A stretch of DNA of 64,000 nt, taken from assembly GCA_037176885.1 (NCBI GenBank), contig JAWWNJ010000007.1:1240001-1304000 (forward strand). Direction: 5' to 3'. Position 1 is the stretch's first letter, and the number at the start of each line of letters is the position of its first letter. The translations under genes and the position numbers were made by a program. Source of the stretch: Favolaschia claudopus. Its lineage: Eukaryota > Basidiomycota > Agaricomycetes > Agaricales > Mycenaceae. Under the pieces are notes generated by a model, which worked only from the letters and a program-made list of their open reading frames with translations, ran no database searches and was not told where the DNA came from. Below, piece by piece: positions 42,487-53,813 of this stretch.

Positions 42487-43484
42487 CTCTGAAGAACAGA
42501 CCTCGCTCAGCCATCGTCACGCCAAACGCTCCTTTCCTAATTTTCCACTCTTTCTACAACTAGTTGACAGGCCCGACCCGTACGCATAGAATCTATTCGT
42601 CGCCGACGAGGTGGCTTTGAGGTAACGAGGTCTACCCGATCCGACCGAAGGATATGCTTGGCTCTAAGTTGTTTCAGCTTAGGTCTCCAGCGACACTCAA
42701 CTTGTCATGAAATCGTAATTATGTACGGCCTGCAAGTTGTCTCAGGTTCGGCCAGCGTTACAGGCGCGTTGATTGGAACTGGGACCGAGGCTCGTTGTGT
42801 GAAATTGTGAATTGACCGTGGAGGCGGGTTGACTGCTTCGAACGAAGCTCCTGCCCTTGCTCAGCCATGGCTTTTCGAGAGCTCCCCATATTCTTTTTTG
42901 TCAAGTCAAGAACCTTGGCCCCAAGGCCCCCAACTTGGCACTAGCAAGGTTACGGTACTAGGTATCTACATTCGAGCGCCATCTCGGACTGGCACACGAA
43001 GCAGCTCAGACCTTTGACTTCCGGAATATTCGAAAACCCGGTGTGTCCAAGCGGTGGCCCCGAGTATCGTGTCTGCAGTAAGTGAATGGCTTCGCTCCAA
43101 CTTACATACACCGCTATGCGCAAATCAACAGGAATATTATGTGCTGTCAGGGCTAATCCACAGCAATAGTCGAGTAGGATATGTGGGAGCCCTTGGATCT
43201 AACGCTAGTAGAGTCCTACGCTAACTCGAGAATTTTATGCACGATCAGTTTGCGAAATTCGCTATCTCTCTTCAACTTGAATCGGATCTACGACGCTACC
43301 CTGAATGGTCTGAACTGCAACATTTCCTCCACCCCGAAGCGTCGCTCCGAAGCGATTCGGACTCCACAGTGGTATGTGGTTTCATTCCGACGCGACGCTT
43401 CCAACCAACAAGTCCAAATGCCGTTCCTACCCTGGTCCAGTAGGAAATTCATGAACCGGGGATTCGAAGCCGCAGAAAATAGCG
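42487..43484. other. Intergenic region
   Basis: 998 bases, no supported gene. Confidence 0.45.
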
Positions 43485-43491
43485 TATAAAT
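43485..43491 (+). promoter_or_regulatory. TATA-like box of the secreted-protein gene
   Basis: tataaat, 112 bases before the ATG at 43603. Confidence 0.5.
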
Positions 43492-43602
43492 GCGAGCCAG
43501 GATTGCAGCAAGAAATCATAACTCTCAAGTACTCACTCACTCACTCTCTTCTTCACTTAAATTTCCCGAAGTCTACCGTTCTTCCCTACATTTTCAATCG
43601 CA

Positions 43603-44265
43603 ATGCTGTCCGCATCCACCATCCTCCTCTCCTTCGGTTTGCTCTTCAGAGTCTTCACCAACCTCGCTGCCGCGACTCCCACTCCTCGGGCATTGTGTAG
43701 CCCCAACTTCCAAGGTGCCGGGGTGTCAATCATCGCTGGCTCCGTCGAGTGGGGCGTCTCTGCACCTGTCGCTGGCACTGTCCTCGACCGCACCGCCAAA
43801 AGCAACACCACGGCTGAATGGCATGTCGAGCAGACAGGAGGAGCTCCGTCCACTTATCTTGTCAGGTAATTCCGTTCACACCTTTTAGCAGAATACGCCC
43901 GGGGACTAACCCTCATTGTCCAGCGTGATCAGCAACAGCGACCTCGCCGTCGGCGTCGGTGCTAACGGAGTATTGACTCTCGAGCAAAAGGATTCAAATA
44001 AACCAGCGTGAGCTTTTTGATGTTTCTGAATCTGTCGCATACTAAAGTAAAAGCACAAAATAGCACTCAGATGTGGACTATCATGTGCGACTCCTGCTCC
44101 TCTGGCGCTTCCGCCGGCGTTCAGGATTCCGCCAGCGGATGCAAGATTATGGCTTCTTCCAGCGGCTTGTGCGCTGCAGTTGAGCATGCGGGAACCCACC
44201 TCGCTACGACCGAATGTGCCCCCGTCGTTGCGCAGACCTGGGACTTCTGGACCGTCCCCGCGTAA
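43603..44265 (+). CDS. Small secreted protein, possibly beta-trefoil-like, 182 aa
   Basis: Three exons (43603-43865, 43924-44007, 44064-44265) join in frame to 182 codons plus stop. A signal peptide (MLSASTILLSFGLLFRVFTN, cleavage near AAATP) leads to a mature chain with spaced Trp-centred blocks: EWGVSAPVAG, EWHVEQTGG, QMWTIMCDSC and QTWDFWTV. This repetition suggests three lobes, as in ricin-B-type lectins, but the QxW spacing is loose and I would not assign a sugar. The cysteines (CDSC, GCKI, GLCA, TEC) probably form disulphides. Introns are 58 and 56 nt, GT-AG. Confidence 0.75.
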
Positions 44266-44604
44266 TCCATTGGTTCGAATATGGAGGAGATAGAGCTGGA
44301 GGCGTTGATTGAATAAGTAGACCGGCATCGGATGCATATTTCGATTTTTGAACTTCCGTACTCTAATATGTTTGCAAGACTCGCGTTTTGATATAATATT
44401 ATTTTGCCCAATTGCCCTTCTGACTTGGCTCCCCCTCAGCCTTGATCTGCCGCGCTTCGTGGACGACGTGGGGAATTTAGTTTCGAGAAACACCGTACTG
44501 TATTTCGTTCATATTCTCTCCGACTGCTACGTAAACAAGCTCTCTTCTCCTCGATTCGAATCGCATGGTTATACATACAGGCTCGTCAGTTCAACTCGAG
44601 ATAA
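44266..44604. other. Convergent intergenic region
   Basis: 339 bases between two stop codons; no gene seen. Confidence 0.5.
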
Positions 44605-46179
44605 TCAAAGCAAGGTGGAGAGTGAAGCGGGTAGATTGCAGCGCCGTGAGGTAATCCGTGGTCCAGCGAGTTCAATTGAACGGTTCTTTTTGAAAGAAAT
44701 CAGCTTCGAGTTCGGCAACAAGGAGCCATGGATGGACAAACCTCCGATTTCCAACTCAAGGCCATCAGCTTTGAGTGCCTCGAATTTCGTGCTGATGGAA
44801 AGTGCCAGTGGTACGGCCGGCTCAAGCAACGCACGTTTGAGCCGGTGACCTGGATCCCACCGCGAGTTCAGCATGCTATAAAGTGAGTCCCAGTCCTCCG
44901 ACACTGTATCGGGTGTCAAAGTGAAGCGCGCAGAGGTCAATTGCGGACATATGTCTTCGGCAGAGCCAGAGAGTTCCATGGCACGAAAAATCTGGCTTTT
45001 TGGAATTTCGATGCCATCCGTTTCGTCAGTCTTGACAGAATTACGCTCGTCAAACATGACACCCAATTCCAGAAGATTTGGTACGAGGCGCAGGACACTA
45101 GGCAGGACAGAGGTTTCTGTTCTGTAACATCTAATCTCCAGCTTTTCCAGTTGGCCACAGAATCTTCGAAGAAGGGGCAGGGCAGTAGAGATCCTGGACC
45201 AGATGAAGAGGTACTCAAGCTTCGGTGCCTCGATAATCTGAGAGAACCTGCCATCATAGATCAACAGAGAACGCAGATTCGGGAGCGTAATAATGCCCTC
45301 AACGAGGGCTGCGGGATTGGAGTCATCATCATTCGACATTCCGAGGGAAAGATCGCGGAGATTCTCTGCTGCCGTCAAGCCATGGATAAGAAACATACTG
45401 CAGGACGGCAAATCGAGATGTGAGAGTTGTTGGTAGGGAAGTAGAATGGGAGGACCATGCTGCCCTACGATGTACAGTCTCTGAAGCTGTGGACTATCCA
45501 GGAATATATCTCTCAGTTCGGTGGGCCACCTTTCGTCGAGTTTGCAACACAGGTGGAAGTGGGTTAGGCATGAAAGGCGGCGCTTCATGTGAGAGAGTGT
45601 TTTGACTACAGCAAGGTCTGTTTCGAAGACAAGTATAAGGACCTTCCAGTGATCGCTGTGGAGTACCAAAGTTTCAAGCAAGGATATTACATGTGCGTGG
45701 GCCGGACCATTGGGGCGATCCTTGAGCCGGACAATAACGCACAGGGGAGCATTAGCAGACAGCGAAAGCTGCATTTCCAAGGCAGCTAGAGGATATTCCA
45801 CCTGAGGGGAGTCCTGCGTTAACACTGCTGGCTGTGAACTGTCCCGATTTCCATCCGAGTCGATGGGCCGTAGATAATAAGGTTCTGCATTGATTTCGAC
45901 GTTGGACCAAAGACTGGCGTCTCCATGAGCTGTGGCTCTCCAATGCTGAGAAACATGGGAGAGTTTCCAAGGTGCGATGCGTACGAAATGACCAGCGACC
46001 ACACGTGTGCACGGCGCGCCGTACTCTCCAGTTGAACAAGCCCACCAAAAGATTTCACAGAGAACCTCGGGAGCAATACGCTGGATAGCGGGTACGACGG
46101 CTTGATCATGCAGTTCTGAAGCTTCGGAGCCCGCGTTAATGAAAGGCTCAGTGTCTCGTTCAAATTCTATTTCCTGCAT
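44605..46179 (-). CDS. F-box-like protein, single exon, 524 aa
   Basis: ATG at 46179 (MQEIEFERDTEPF). The F-box-like region lies near residues 32-95: IQRIAPEVLCEIFWWACSTG, then WKLSHVSQHWRATAHGDASL, ending in an LWSNVEI strand, the arrangement of the F-box-like family of basidiomycetes. The remainder is Leu-rich with degenerate repeats (LQRLYIVGQHG, LSHLDLPSCSM, LPNLRSLLIYDG, APKLEYLFIW), likely a substrate-binding solenoid. It would act as an SCF ubiquitin-ligase adaptor. No intron is needed. Confidence 0.82.
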   Translation of the reverse strand: MQEIEFERDTEPFINAGSEASELHDQAVVPAIQRIAPEVLCEIFWWACSTGEYGAPCTRVVAGHFVRIAPWKLSHVSQHWRATAHGDASLWSNVEINAEPYYLRPIDSDGNRDSSQPAVLTQDSPQVEYPLAALEMQLSLSANAPLCVIVRLKDRPNGPAHAHVISLLETLVLHSDHWKVLILVFETDLAVVKTLSHMKRRLSCLTHFHLCCKLDERWPTELRDIFLDSPQLQRLYIVGQHGPPILLPYQQLSHLDLPSCSMFLIHGLTAAENLRDLSLGMSNDDDSNPAALVEGIITLPNLRSLLIYDGRFSQIIEAPKLEYLFIWSRISTALPLLRRFCGQLEKLEIRCYRTETSVLPSVLRLVPNLLELGVMFDERNSVKTDETDGIEIPKSQIFRAMELSGSAEDICPQLTSARFTLTPDTVSEDWDSLYSMLNSRWDPGHRLKRALLEPAVPLALSISTKFEALKADGLELEIGGLSIHGSLLPNSKLISFKKNRSIELAGPRITSRRCNLPASLSTLL

Positions 46180-47180
46180 GAGAGCTGTACATGCGCTTTA
46201 GAAATGAGTTCCGGAATCTGATTCATCGCCATGTACGCACCGTGTATGAAGATTTTGAAAAGCAAGTCTTGGTGGGTCCAAGGTGGGAACAGCGGAGTTT
46301 GAATCAGCGGAGTTTGAATTGGCCCGGTCAACCTCAAATAACCAACAAATAACCGCTTCTCTTCTTGTTCTCTTCTTGAAGTTCTTCACCCCAGGCTGCA
46401 ACGCGATGCAGTCTAGGCGGCTAGAGCCAAATTCATTCCAGCTCACCCTTTGTCATGACGTTCTCTCGATTCGACGCCCCTCAAATCCCTTCAGCTTCTG
46501 ACATCTGAGCAGCGATTCAGCCTCCTCGTTCAAACGCGGCGCGCGCCTTCACAATACTTCAAGCAACTTTGACATTTGGTTTAACTCAGAGTCATGAGTC
46601 GTTTGAATTGCCGACCCTGCAAGGCCCTTCATCTGCCATAGCAGCGCGCAAGCGTGGATCTTTGTACGAGCAATTGTCAATGAGAAGGTTATGATAGAAC
46701 AAGCGCCCGCGAAATTCCACGGAGGATGCGCGGAGGACCAAGATGGCGTTGAACATTCAAGCTCACTGATTTCTGGTCGGCGATCGCTGCTGGCTGCGCT
46801 CTCTGAGGGCTCCGAGTCGGAACTCCTGGACCAGGATGCAAAATGTATCTCAAAACATCTCGCTGGCGTGGACCAGCACCAAGTTAACATCAACTAAACC
46901 GTCCCAATACTCCTCTTCCAACTGGACTACAAGCTTTGCCGTCAACCCACCGTGTTTGTTCAAAGTCTCGAACACCGAAAGCCTGGTGGACCCGGCGCCA
47001 CATTGGTACTTATATTAAATTAAGTATCTCGCGGTCAGCTTCATTTTCGGCGCCAAAAAGTTTATTGCCCCTCGCGAAGCTCCCAAACGCACGCAATTGC
47101 CGTGGAATTGTTGCGGCGCGTCAGGTATTTAACCCCACAGCGGCCTTGTTCCATCCGTATCGCTCAACAGCACTTCTACC
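46180..47180. other. Intergenic region with a short tandem repeat
   Basis: 1001 bases between divergent genes. agcggagtttgaatc is tandemly duplicated at 46291-46305 and 46306-46320 (last base differs). A 114-codon minus frame (46893-46549) has no recognisable features. Confidence 0.45.
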
Positions 47181-48000
47181 ATGTCCCTCACCAGCAACAT
47201 TGTCTTGGTCGATACGATCCCTCTGTTGCGTTCTTGCCTGGATGCACTCGCGAACGCAACATCGATTGCGGTAGATTTAGAAGGCATCGCGCTCTGCCGC
47301 TCCGGAACTCTATGTGTCGTGCAGCTCAAGGCCGCCGGCAGCGAGCGAGTTTGGCTCGTCGATATCGTTGTACTTGGCCCCGGCGCGTTTGAAGTGAAAG
47401 GATCTTCCAACCAGAGCTTAAAATCTATTTTGGAAGACCGTTCGGTAAAAAAGGTATTGTAGTGGTTGTCGTGCACCTGCTGTTCGAACTACTAGTAACC
47501 GATTTCATCAGCTTTTCTTCGACCTGCGGAACGATTCGGACGCTCTGTTCAACCTGTTCGGTGTGACACTCGCCAACGTATACGATTTGCAGTTGCTTGA
47601 AGTCGCCGTTCGCTGGTCGAACGTTGGTGTTTGCCCGCGTTTCGTCAAAGGCCTCGTCTCCTCCCTAGAAAATTATCTTGCGCCCCTGAAGTCCGCGATG
47701 GAGATGCGCAAGTGGACTCGCGTCAAGGAAGCAGGGTTGATTCTCTTTGCGCCTGAGCACGGCGGAAAGTACGAGGTCTTTGAGCAGCGTCCGCTGGCTC
47801 TTGCGCTGGTTGATTATTGTGCGCAAGACGTCGCGTCACTTCACGAGCTGGAGACGGTACTTCATCAGAGGATAGGGCGTAGGGGAAGCAACTGGGAAGC
47901 AAGGGTGCGTGCTGAGTCGGAAGTTAGAGTGAGGGTCGCTTTCCAGGCGAACTATCTGCCCCGAAGCAGAGATAAGGCCGTTGTAGTAGCGAATTGGTAA
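47181..48000 (+). CDS. 3'-5' exonuclease domain protein
   Basis: Two exons (47181-47453, 47512-48000), 253 residues. The DEDDy-type exonuclease motifs are visible in order: VDLEGIAL (Exo I, Asp and Glu), LFFDLRNDSDALFNLFGV (Exo II Asp region) and LVDYCAQDVASL (Exo III, Tyr-x3-Asp). They chelate two metal ions to remove nucleotides from 3' ends, as in RNase D and WRN-type proteins. The protein is little more than the domain, resembling the single-domain Egl/EXD-type fungal proteins. Substrate (RNA or DNA) cannot be told. Convergent with ORC5. Confidence 0.85.
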
Positions 48001-48170
48001 ACTCACTATCAAATGTGATCCAAACTCATCTTGCAGATTGTACTCTTGCTATACGTGCGACCGATAGCCTATTCAGTATCTCTTTTTCCGTCGTAGTAAA
48101 TGGTACACAAAGACAATTAAACTGTGCACTTCATCATCTAGCAACAACCCGAAAACTCAGTTCCGTGAAA

Positions 48171-49959
48171 TTACGCCGGATCCCACAACAGATCATGCAA
48201 CGCGACCCCAACCTGTCCCGCCAACTGCTTCGCCGTCTCACTCGAAATTCCACACTTGAACGTCGGCGGACCGTCCAGCTTGTCCGACGCAGAGGTGCGG
48301 TGGAGGAGGCCGGTAGATGACAGTTCGATTATCTGCGGCGAACAGGATCGATGTTAATGATGGTAAGAAGATGAAGAAGGAAAGGGCCCACAGCGCCGTA
48401 AACTCCCACACGCGCGATCTCCACGTCTGTCTCCTCGCCTGGAATCGTGTAGTACGGCTCTGGCGGAGGCAATCGCCTGTCAACGTCGTTTTCTTCTAAC
48501 AGGGCACCGAGAATGGCGAGCAGTCTGTCGAGAGGGAAGGCGTTGGGGCCGAGAACGCGTTGCGGGGCCTACACGTTGCTCAGTATCATTCATTCCATCT
48601 GAATCAATAGACAAAAACCTTTTCGGCGCCGCCACCACTTTTCGTATTAGCACGCCTCCGTTTACGTTTTTTCTCATCCAACCCCCTCCCGAACAACTTT
48701 AGATCGGATTTAGGTGGATTCGTGGACGCCAGATGGGCTGCGATGAGGATGAATTTGGACATCCGGGGGAGGTCGGTGATCCGCACGCCGTCCTCATTTT
48801 CCTCGTCTCCTTTACGGTCTGGTATACCCCCGGATCCGCTTTCTTGTGATGAACCCAACCTGGACTCCTGCGCCGCAGCCCAGTGCTTGGCATGGTCGAG
48901 GCGGGGGTATAATGTCTCGAGCGCGGCTTTGAAAGAGGGCTTGAAGGTGCGGATAAGGCGCATTCGGGTGTCTTCCGAAGGTGGCTGCAGGCTGTCGCCA
49001 ACCATATCGACGTCTCTGTCGTCCTCTTGATCTCCAGCGGAAGGCAAAATGGATTTGACGAATCCGGGCCATCGAGCGGCGGCGATGTATTGTAGCTCGT
49101 TGGAGTCTTGGACGTATAGAAAGCAGGTATCGAGAATAACCGAGGCAAATTGGGAGTATAGTGAACGGAGATTCGGGTGGTATGGGTTGGGGGTGGTTGG
49201 AGCTTTTGACGATAACGCGTCAAAGTTCGAGTTGAGTCGATGCAGTACAGCTAAGGGCTGTTGAGTACATTATAGACACGATTCTCACAAAATAGACCTA
49301 CCTTCTTTTGCCAATGGAGCTACGTCGATGTAATATGGATCTGGAGAGCCACCGAATGGCGGTCGGATGTCTTCCCAGGGGACTTCAGAGACAAAAATTA
49401 CGCTCAAGTCGAGTTGGGTCTGAATATAATTGGCATACGGAAGCTGAAAGCAGTAGAAGCTTACCAGCTCAGCGAGTCTGGTGAGTGGCACAAGTAAATC
49501 TGGCATATGATCCGGGAGCCGTTCTGCGCGTTCGATGACAATAATGATCTGTCCACTGTATCCAACAACCATCTTGGAGTTGCTGCGCTCTCGAAGAGCG
49601 TAAGCTGCCTTCAATCCGTGAAAGAATCCATCTAAGTTTTCGTTCCATCTCTGTTCATCAGTTCCGGGCCAGATTTTGCAACCGTCCTCCCATTTGACTT
49701 GCCACTCCACTAGTTGATTCAAGATCGTGTCATAGAGCATACGAGGAGTAATGCAAGCCGCAGCGTTAATTTTGGCGTGATAAACGCGAGAAGACGCGTC
49801 CGTTGAACGCGAAATTGACGACAAAACCGAATTGACGACATTGCCAGTAGTTCTGACTGAGATGCGGTCGTTGATGTACAGAAACGGGGGGACGCGGCCC
49901 GCAAATAGAGAGATTATCTCGTAGACGAGTCGTTCGTAACCCGGATGGCCTGTAGCCAT
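48171..49959 (-). CDS. ORC5: Origin recognition complex subunit 5
   Basis: ATG chosen at 49959 (MATGHPGYERLVYEII), which fits the family N terminus. Diagnostic stretches: YHAKINAAACITPRMLYDTI, then IIIVIERAERLPDHMPDLL (the Walker B-like strand, with acidic ER in place of DE), then DLSVIFVSEVPWEDIRPPFG. C-terminal exons carry APQRVLGPNAFPLDRLLAIL and end HDLLWDPA at 48171. Introns include a 45-nt one after RLAEL (GTAAGC...TCAG). ORC5 is part of the six-subunit complex that marks replication origins and loads MCM in the nucleus. The usual Walker A GKT/GKS is absent from the segment after the first strand (FLYINDRISVRTTGNVV). Confidence 0.9.
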
Positions 49960-50088
49960 TCGTCGATGGTGGAAGTTCTGGTCAAGTTCCAAGATGGGTT
50001 TGGTAATTGTTGGGAATCAGCGATGCCGAATCACCTGCCGGCGTGCCGCACCCTGCTTGTCCTGAACTTTCATCTGGTGCTCAGATAA

Positions 50089-50747
50089 ATGTCCTCATTC
50101 GCCACAGAAAACCGGTTTATGAATACTGTCTTGGCTGTTGACCCAGCTATTGACGGCGAAATCATACACACAATGGCTGCGGAACTCCAAATCCGATATT
50201 CCGAACCTCAGCGATATTACCACACGCTCGAACACATCTCCTACATGCTGAAGGCGCTCGAAAGCAGTGGAAGGTCCAGTGAAATGCTCGAATTAGCTAT
50301 CTGGTTTCATGATTGCGTCTACGACCCGGTGAAAGGAGGCCCCTCAAACGAGCTCGAGAGTATTCGTGTTTTTGAAACATTCGTCGATACCACCAAGTCT
50401 CGCGCAATGGTAGGTCGAATGTTATGTGTAATCGGTTACTGAATTGATTTGAGGATCAGGCAGCTTTGAGAGTATCCGTTTCCACCCTCATTGAAGCCAC
50501 CATTCAACATCGAGTACCCGATGTGCTTCCAGCGCAGCTATGCGCATCTGATGTTACTGTGTTTCTCGACCTCGACATGAGCATACTCGCTGAAACACCG
50601 GAAGTATACGATAAGTACTCCCAGCAGATACGGTGGGAGTACGCGCATGTTCTGGCGAAAGATTACGGATCCATGGACGGACAAGCTAAGGAAAACATAC
50701 TGCGCGAAATTCGCAGATTGGAGATGACTAGTGACGCGGACATTTGA
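50089..50747 (+). CDS. HD-domain predicted metal-dependent phosphohydrolase
   Basis: Two exons (50089-50409, 50460-50747), 202 residues. RYSEPQRYYHTLEHISYMLK, then LAIWFHDCVYDPVKGG, then SNELES match the small HD-domain family (COG4339-like) known from bacteria and fungi. The His of HTLEH, the HD pair of WFHD and later Asp residues (FLDLDMSILAE) would hold a metal. The substrate is unknown. Starts 129 bases from the divergent ORC5 start. Confidence 0.8.
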
Positions 50748-51364
50748 CTGGTGTATTCGGCACGCTCGAACTCCAGCGAAATCGAAAAATGTTCGGAACT
50801 GCACAAACGAGGCTGGATTGTGGAGCGGTCGTAGATTATAATGCTCGAAATATCAGAGCTATCAATTCTTGTTTAGTGGCCAGATGCACGAAATAAGATT
50901 ACTTTAGCATATCGAAGTTTGCCGAGGTAAGAAACTGTCTGTGTCCAGCCACTGCAGTAACACGTTCTGGCCCAACCACCCTGTACTGGGGGCGAACCTG
51001 TTAATATGGACAAGGCATGCTCAACTTGAATGCAATACGGCGGTGGCATCCATGCCGCCCTCCTTGCAAGCTCTTCCAATAATACGTTGACGGCGCCGGG
51101 AGCTTCAAATCTGTCAAGGGCGACTCTTTCTGCACTGAAACCTACGGCAACGCCGCCTGCTCTGACGCTAGGTTGGAGATGCCAACGACTGGGGCTGCTC
51201 CAGACGGTAAATGTGAAGTAGTATGTCGACCTGACAAATGAATCGACCTTGTCTGTCCCAAACCAAGGATAATCAATTCGGAATACTCCTACGAAAGCTG
51301 GCTTGAGGGAGAAATTCCTAAGAAATTAACTCATATATCCGATTTACCAGATGCAACGCCAAAA
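50748..51364. other. Intergenic region with a gene fragment
   Basis: Apart from the degenerate fragment at 51083-51210, no gene is seen. Confidence 0.45.
51083..51210 (+). pseudogene. Fragment of the small cysteine-protein family
   Basis: Read across one apparent disruption it resembles the second repeat unit of the protein at 40499-40960: VDGAG, then CTETYGNAACSDA, then DWGC and a stop at 51208. No signal peptide or first unit is recognisable upstream. It is either a relic or the last exon of an unrecognised gene. Confidence 0.45.
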
Positions 51365-52651
51365 TCATGTTGATTTTAGCCGCGCTTCGACCTCTGCAAG
51401 AAGAGGAACGCTCGCTAATGCCCCACGCTTTTCTACACACATTCCCGCCGCCTGAAATTCCTGGGTTAGCTCTCAGCCTTGATGAACAAGAATTCAATCA
51501 CTTGTATCGCCATCTTGAAAACAGCATCGTAGTCTCGGACAGTGATATTCTGCCCATGGAGGCGCATCAACCCAGCGACCATGTAACCCGTGAAACAGTC
51601 GCCTGCTCCCGTTGTATCGCGTATTGTGCCCTGCAAAGTCGCCGCTGGAAAATAAGTAGGAGTTGTAGAATTCGACATGTCGCCCTCTAGCACAAATTGG
51701 ACAAGGACGCCATCCGCGCCGAGAGTGCAAACCACATTCGTGGTTGGCATATGCGAAGACAAGGCAGAGAGCAGAGGTTTCGCGTTATTCACAGCCGAAG
51801 TAGATGCAGCCGAATCTTGTGCGACTTCTAAACTGAGTGCTTTGCAAAGATCGAGGGCTTCGCCACTGTTGACGATAAGCCAAGTCAATTGTTTCCAGGG
51901 AAAGGTTTTCAGTTCTTCGACAGAGGGTAGCGGTGAGGGATTGAATATCGTGGATATATGAGACGAGGAAGCGCGCAAGAGGCATTCGATAGTCGATGAT
52001 AGCGGGATCTCGTTTTGAAATACCGCGTGCGTAGTGTCGGGATGTATCTCATATGGCGGGATGGACGCGTAATTTGCGCCTTTGTATAGAACTTGATATG
52101 GCGTCAGTGTAAAAGCGGAATCGTCCAGGGAAATATAACTGACTGATGCTATTCTCTCCCGCTTCATTCACTTGAATGAGTGCACGCCCGGTATTCTCCT
52201 GGAAAACATAAATCAGTCGGGGTCCACCATTATCTGACGGTGATCAAGCGCACAAACCTCGACAATGGACACATTTTCAACGGATATCCCGGTATCCCTC
52301 AATTCATCGCGTACCCAGACAGCATCATGCCCGACCGCTCCGACCAACTCGACGATTGCTCCGGCGCGTGTAAGGGCGCCGGCTTGATTCGCTCCTTTAC
52401 CGCCAGGACGCTTGACAAGGTTTTCGGAAGATATGGTTTCTCCAGGTCGAACGATTTCTTTCACTGCAGTTCATGATGCAGCAAGATCTATTCGGATCTG
52501 GGACACTCAAATTTCAGCAATGCTTGCCGCTTGCCTTGAAAAAATTCATCGACATCTAAAAGAACGGGGGTGAATTGTGTGGATCAGATAAAACTTGAAC
52601 AACTTGATACCTACTCATAGATCCTCTGACCAGACAGCGAGGAGCGGGCAT
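51365..52651 (-). CDS. RBK1: Ribokinase (PfkB family)
   Basis: Starts at 52651 (MPAPRCLVRGSM). Exons 52651-52615 and 52555-52535 (only 21 nt) join to NVDEFFQV, then an exon from 52463 with the signature RPGGKGANQAGALTRAGA (sugar binding). Later ENTGRALIQVNEAGENSI and the C-terminal DTTGAGDCFTGYMVAGL (PfkB signature 2, catalytic Asp and anion hole) are clear. It ends at 51365 after a short intron. Ribokinase phosphorylates D-ribose to ribose 5-phosphate in the cytosol, feeding the pentose phosphate pathway and nucleotide synthesis. The intron 52534-52464 needs a GC donor. It shares a 115-bp divergent promoter with the sucrase/ferredoxin-like gene. Confidence 0.92.
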
Positions 52652-52766
52652 AGTGCTATAGCTTCGTTAATCTGGTGCTGACGACGCAGCCAAAGCAAAG
52701 GCAACGGCATTTCGGTCCGGTTTCCCGCCCTGATCCACCACATAAACTCTCTTACCCTCTGCCATC

Positions 52767-53792
52767 ATGCTCGCCGGTATACGTCGCGGACGCGGCAGCG
52801 GTGTTCGTTTAAAGCCAGGCTCACAATTTCCGCTTATCCTAATGTCAGGCATGCTTTCGCGAGTTCGCGCTGGCCTCTCCGCCGTTTTTTCGACCGCTCC
52901 TCGTGAAATACCACCTTTGCCAGGCTCAGTCCCTTTGCATCGTTCATACATACTTCTCAACTCGCCCACCCCTCCATCTGCATTTCCCTCCAGATATAAT
53001 ACAAAGCTACAGCGCGCGCTCCAGGCTCAAGCTTCTCATTGGGGCGGAATAGTCAACTTTGCGCACACCGGGTACCTCTTTGGAAGTGAAGACAGAACTT
53101 CAATAACAGCCTTCTCTGCGGTTGGTGGATCCGCATCTTTCCCGAACATATCATTGGAAAATGTCGACGACATCGCTAGGCAGCTGATGTTCCATTCTAT
53201 GCGCGAGCCTCCTCCCCCTAGCATACAGCCTCCTGCCTATTCGATACAACATGCAGATGAGTTGCATTTATACGTATGCACGCATGGCGCACGAGACTGC
53301 CGTTGCGGGGATATGGGTGGAAAGGTGTTTCAAGCACTAGAAGAAGAGCTTGACCGCCGTCGTCGTGCGGAACCCTTGGGTTCCGCCAAGGGCGTTTTTG
53401 TCGGCCAAGTTGGACATGTCGGCGGCCATGTGTGCGTCAATCTCTTGGAAATATTTCCTTTGTCCTGATGGCTCGTCAGCTATGCTGCAAATATATTGGT
53501 CTTTCCTCACGGTGATTGGTGAGTATGTTCTCCAATTGCTCCATTGCATCTTTTCACCAGTTGAATAGGCTGGGATTGGTGACACCAGACGATGTCCCTT
53601 CTGTCTTAGATGCCATACTTTCTACAGAAAGGCGACCTTTGACCGCGACCGATCCTCCCATAAGCCCTCGATTTTGGCGAGGCAGGATGGGTTTGTCGAA
53701 GAAGGAGCAAATTAACCTTCACTCGCAATCTGAAACGGTTCGTTTCTGCTCCCGTGGTCTCGTCCAATCACTTACAGAATTTCAAGAAGTAA
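52767..53792 (+). CDS. Sucrase/ferredoxin-like protein (thioredoxin-fold Fe-S type)
   Basis: ATG at 52767. The diagnostic block is LHLYVCTHGARDCRCGDMG, whose cysteines (C-x6-C-x-C) are candidate 2Fe-2S ligands, followed by VGHVGGHVYAANILVFPHG (assembled across an intron whose donor is GTGCGT) and DWLGLVTPDDVPSVLDAIL. The last exon adds NFKK and a stop at 53792. The N terminus is Arg-rich with few acids (MLAGIRRGRGSGVRLK), compatible with mitochondrial import as for yeast Aim32, a member of this family. The stop is 21 bases from the stop of the convergent glycosidase-like gene. Confidence 0.82.
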
Positions 53793-53813
53793 AAACTAAT
53801 GGAACATGCAGTC

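Noticed and set aside
43030..43110. tRNA-like stretch gtgtgtccaagcggtgg
   Set aside because: Resembles a D-arm only; no T-arm, anticodon stem or acceptor pairing found.
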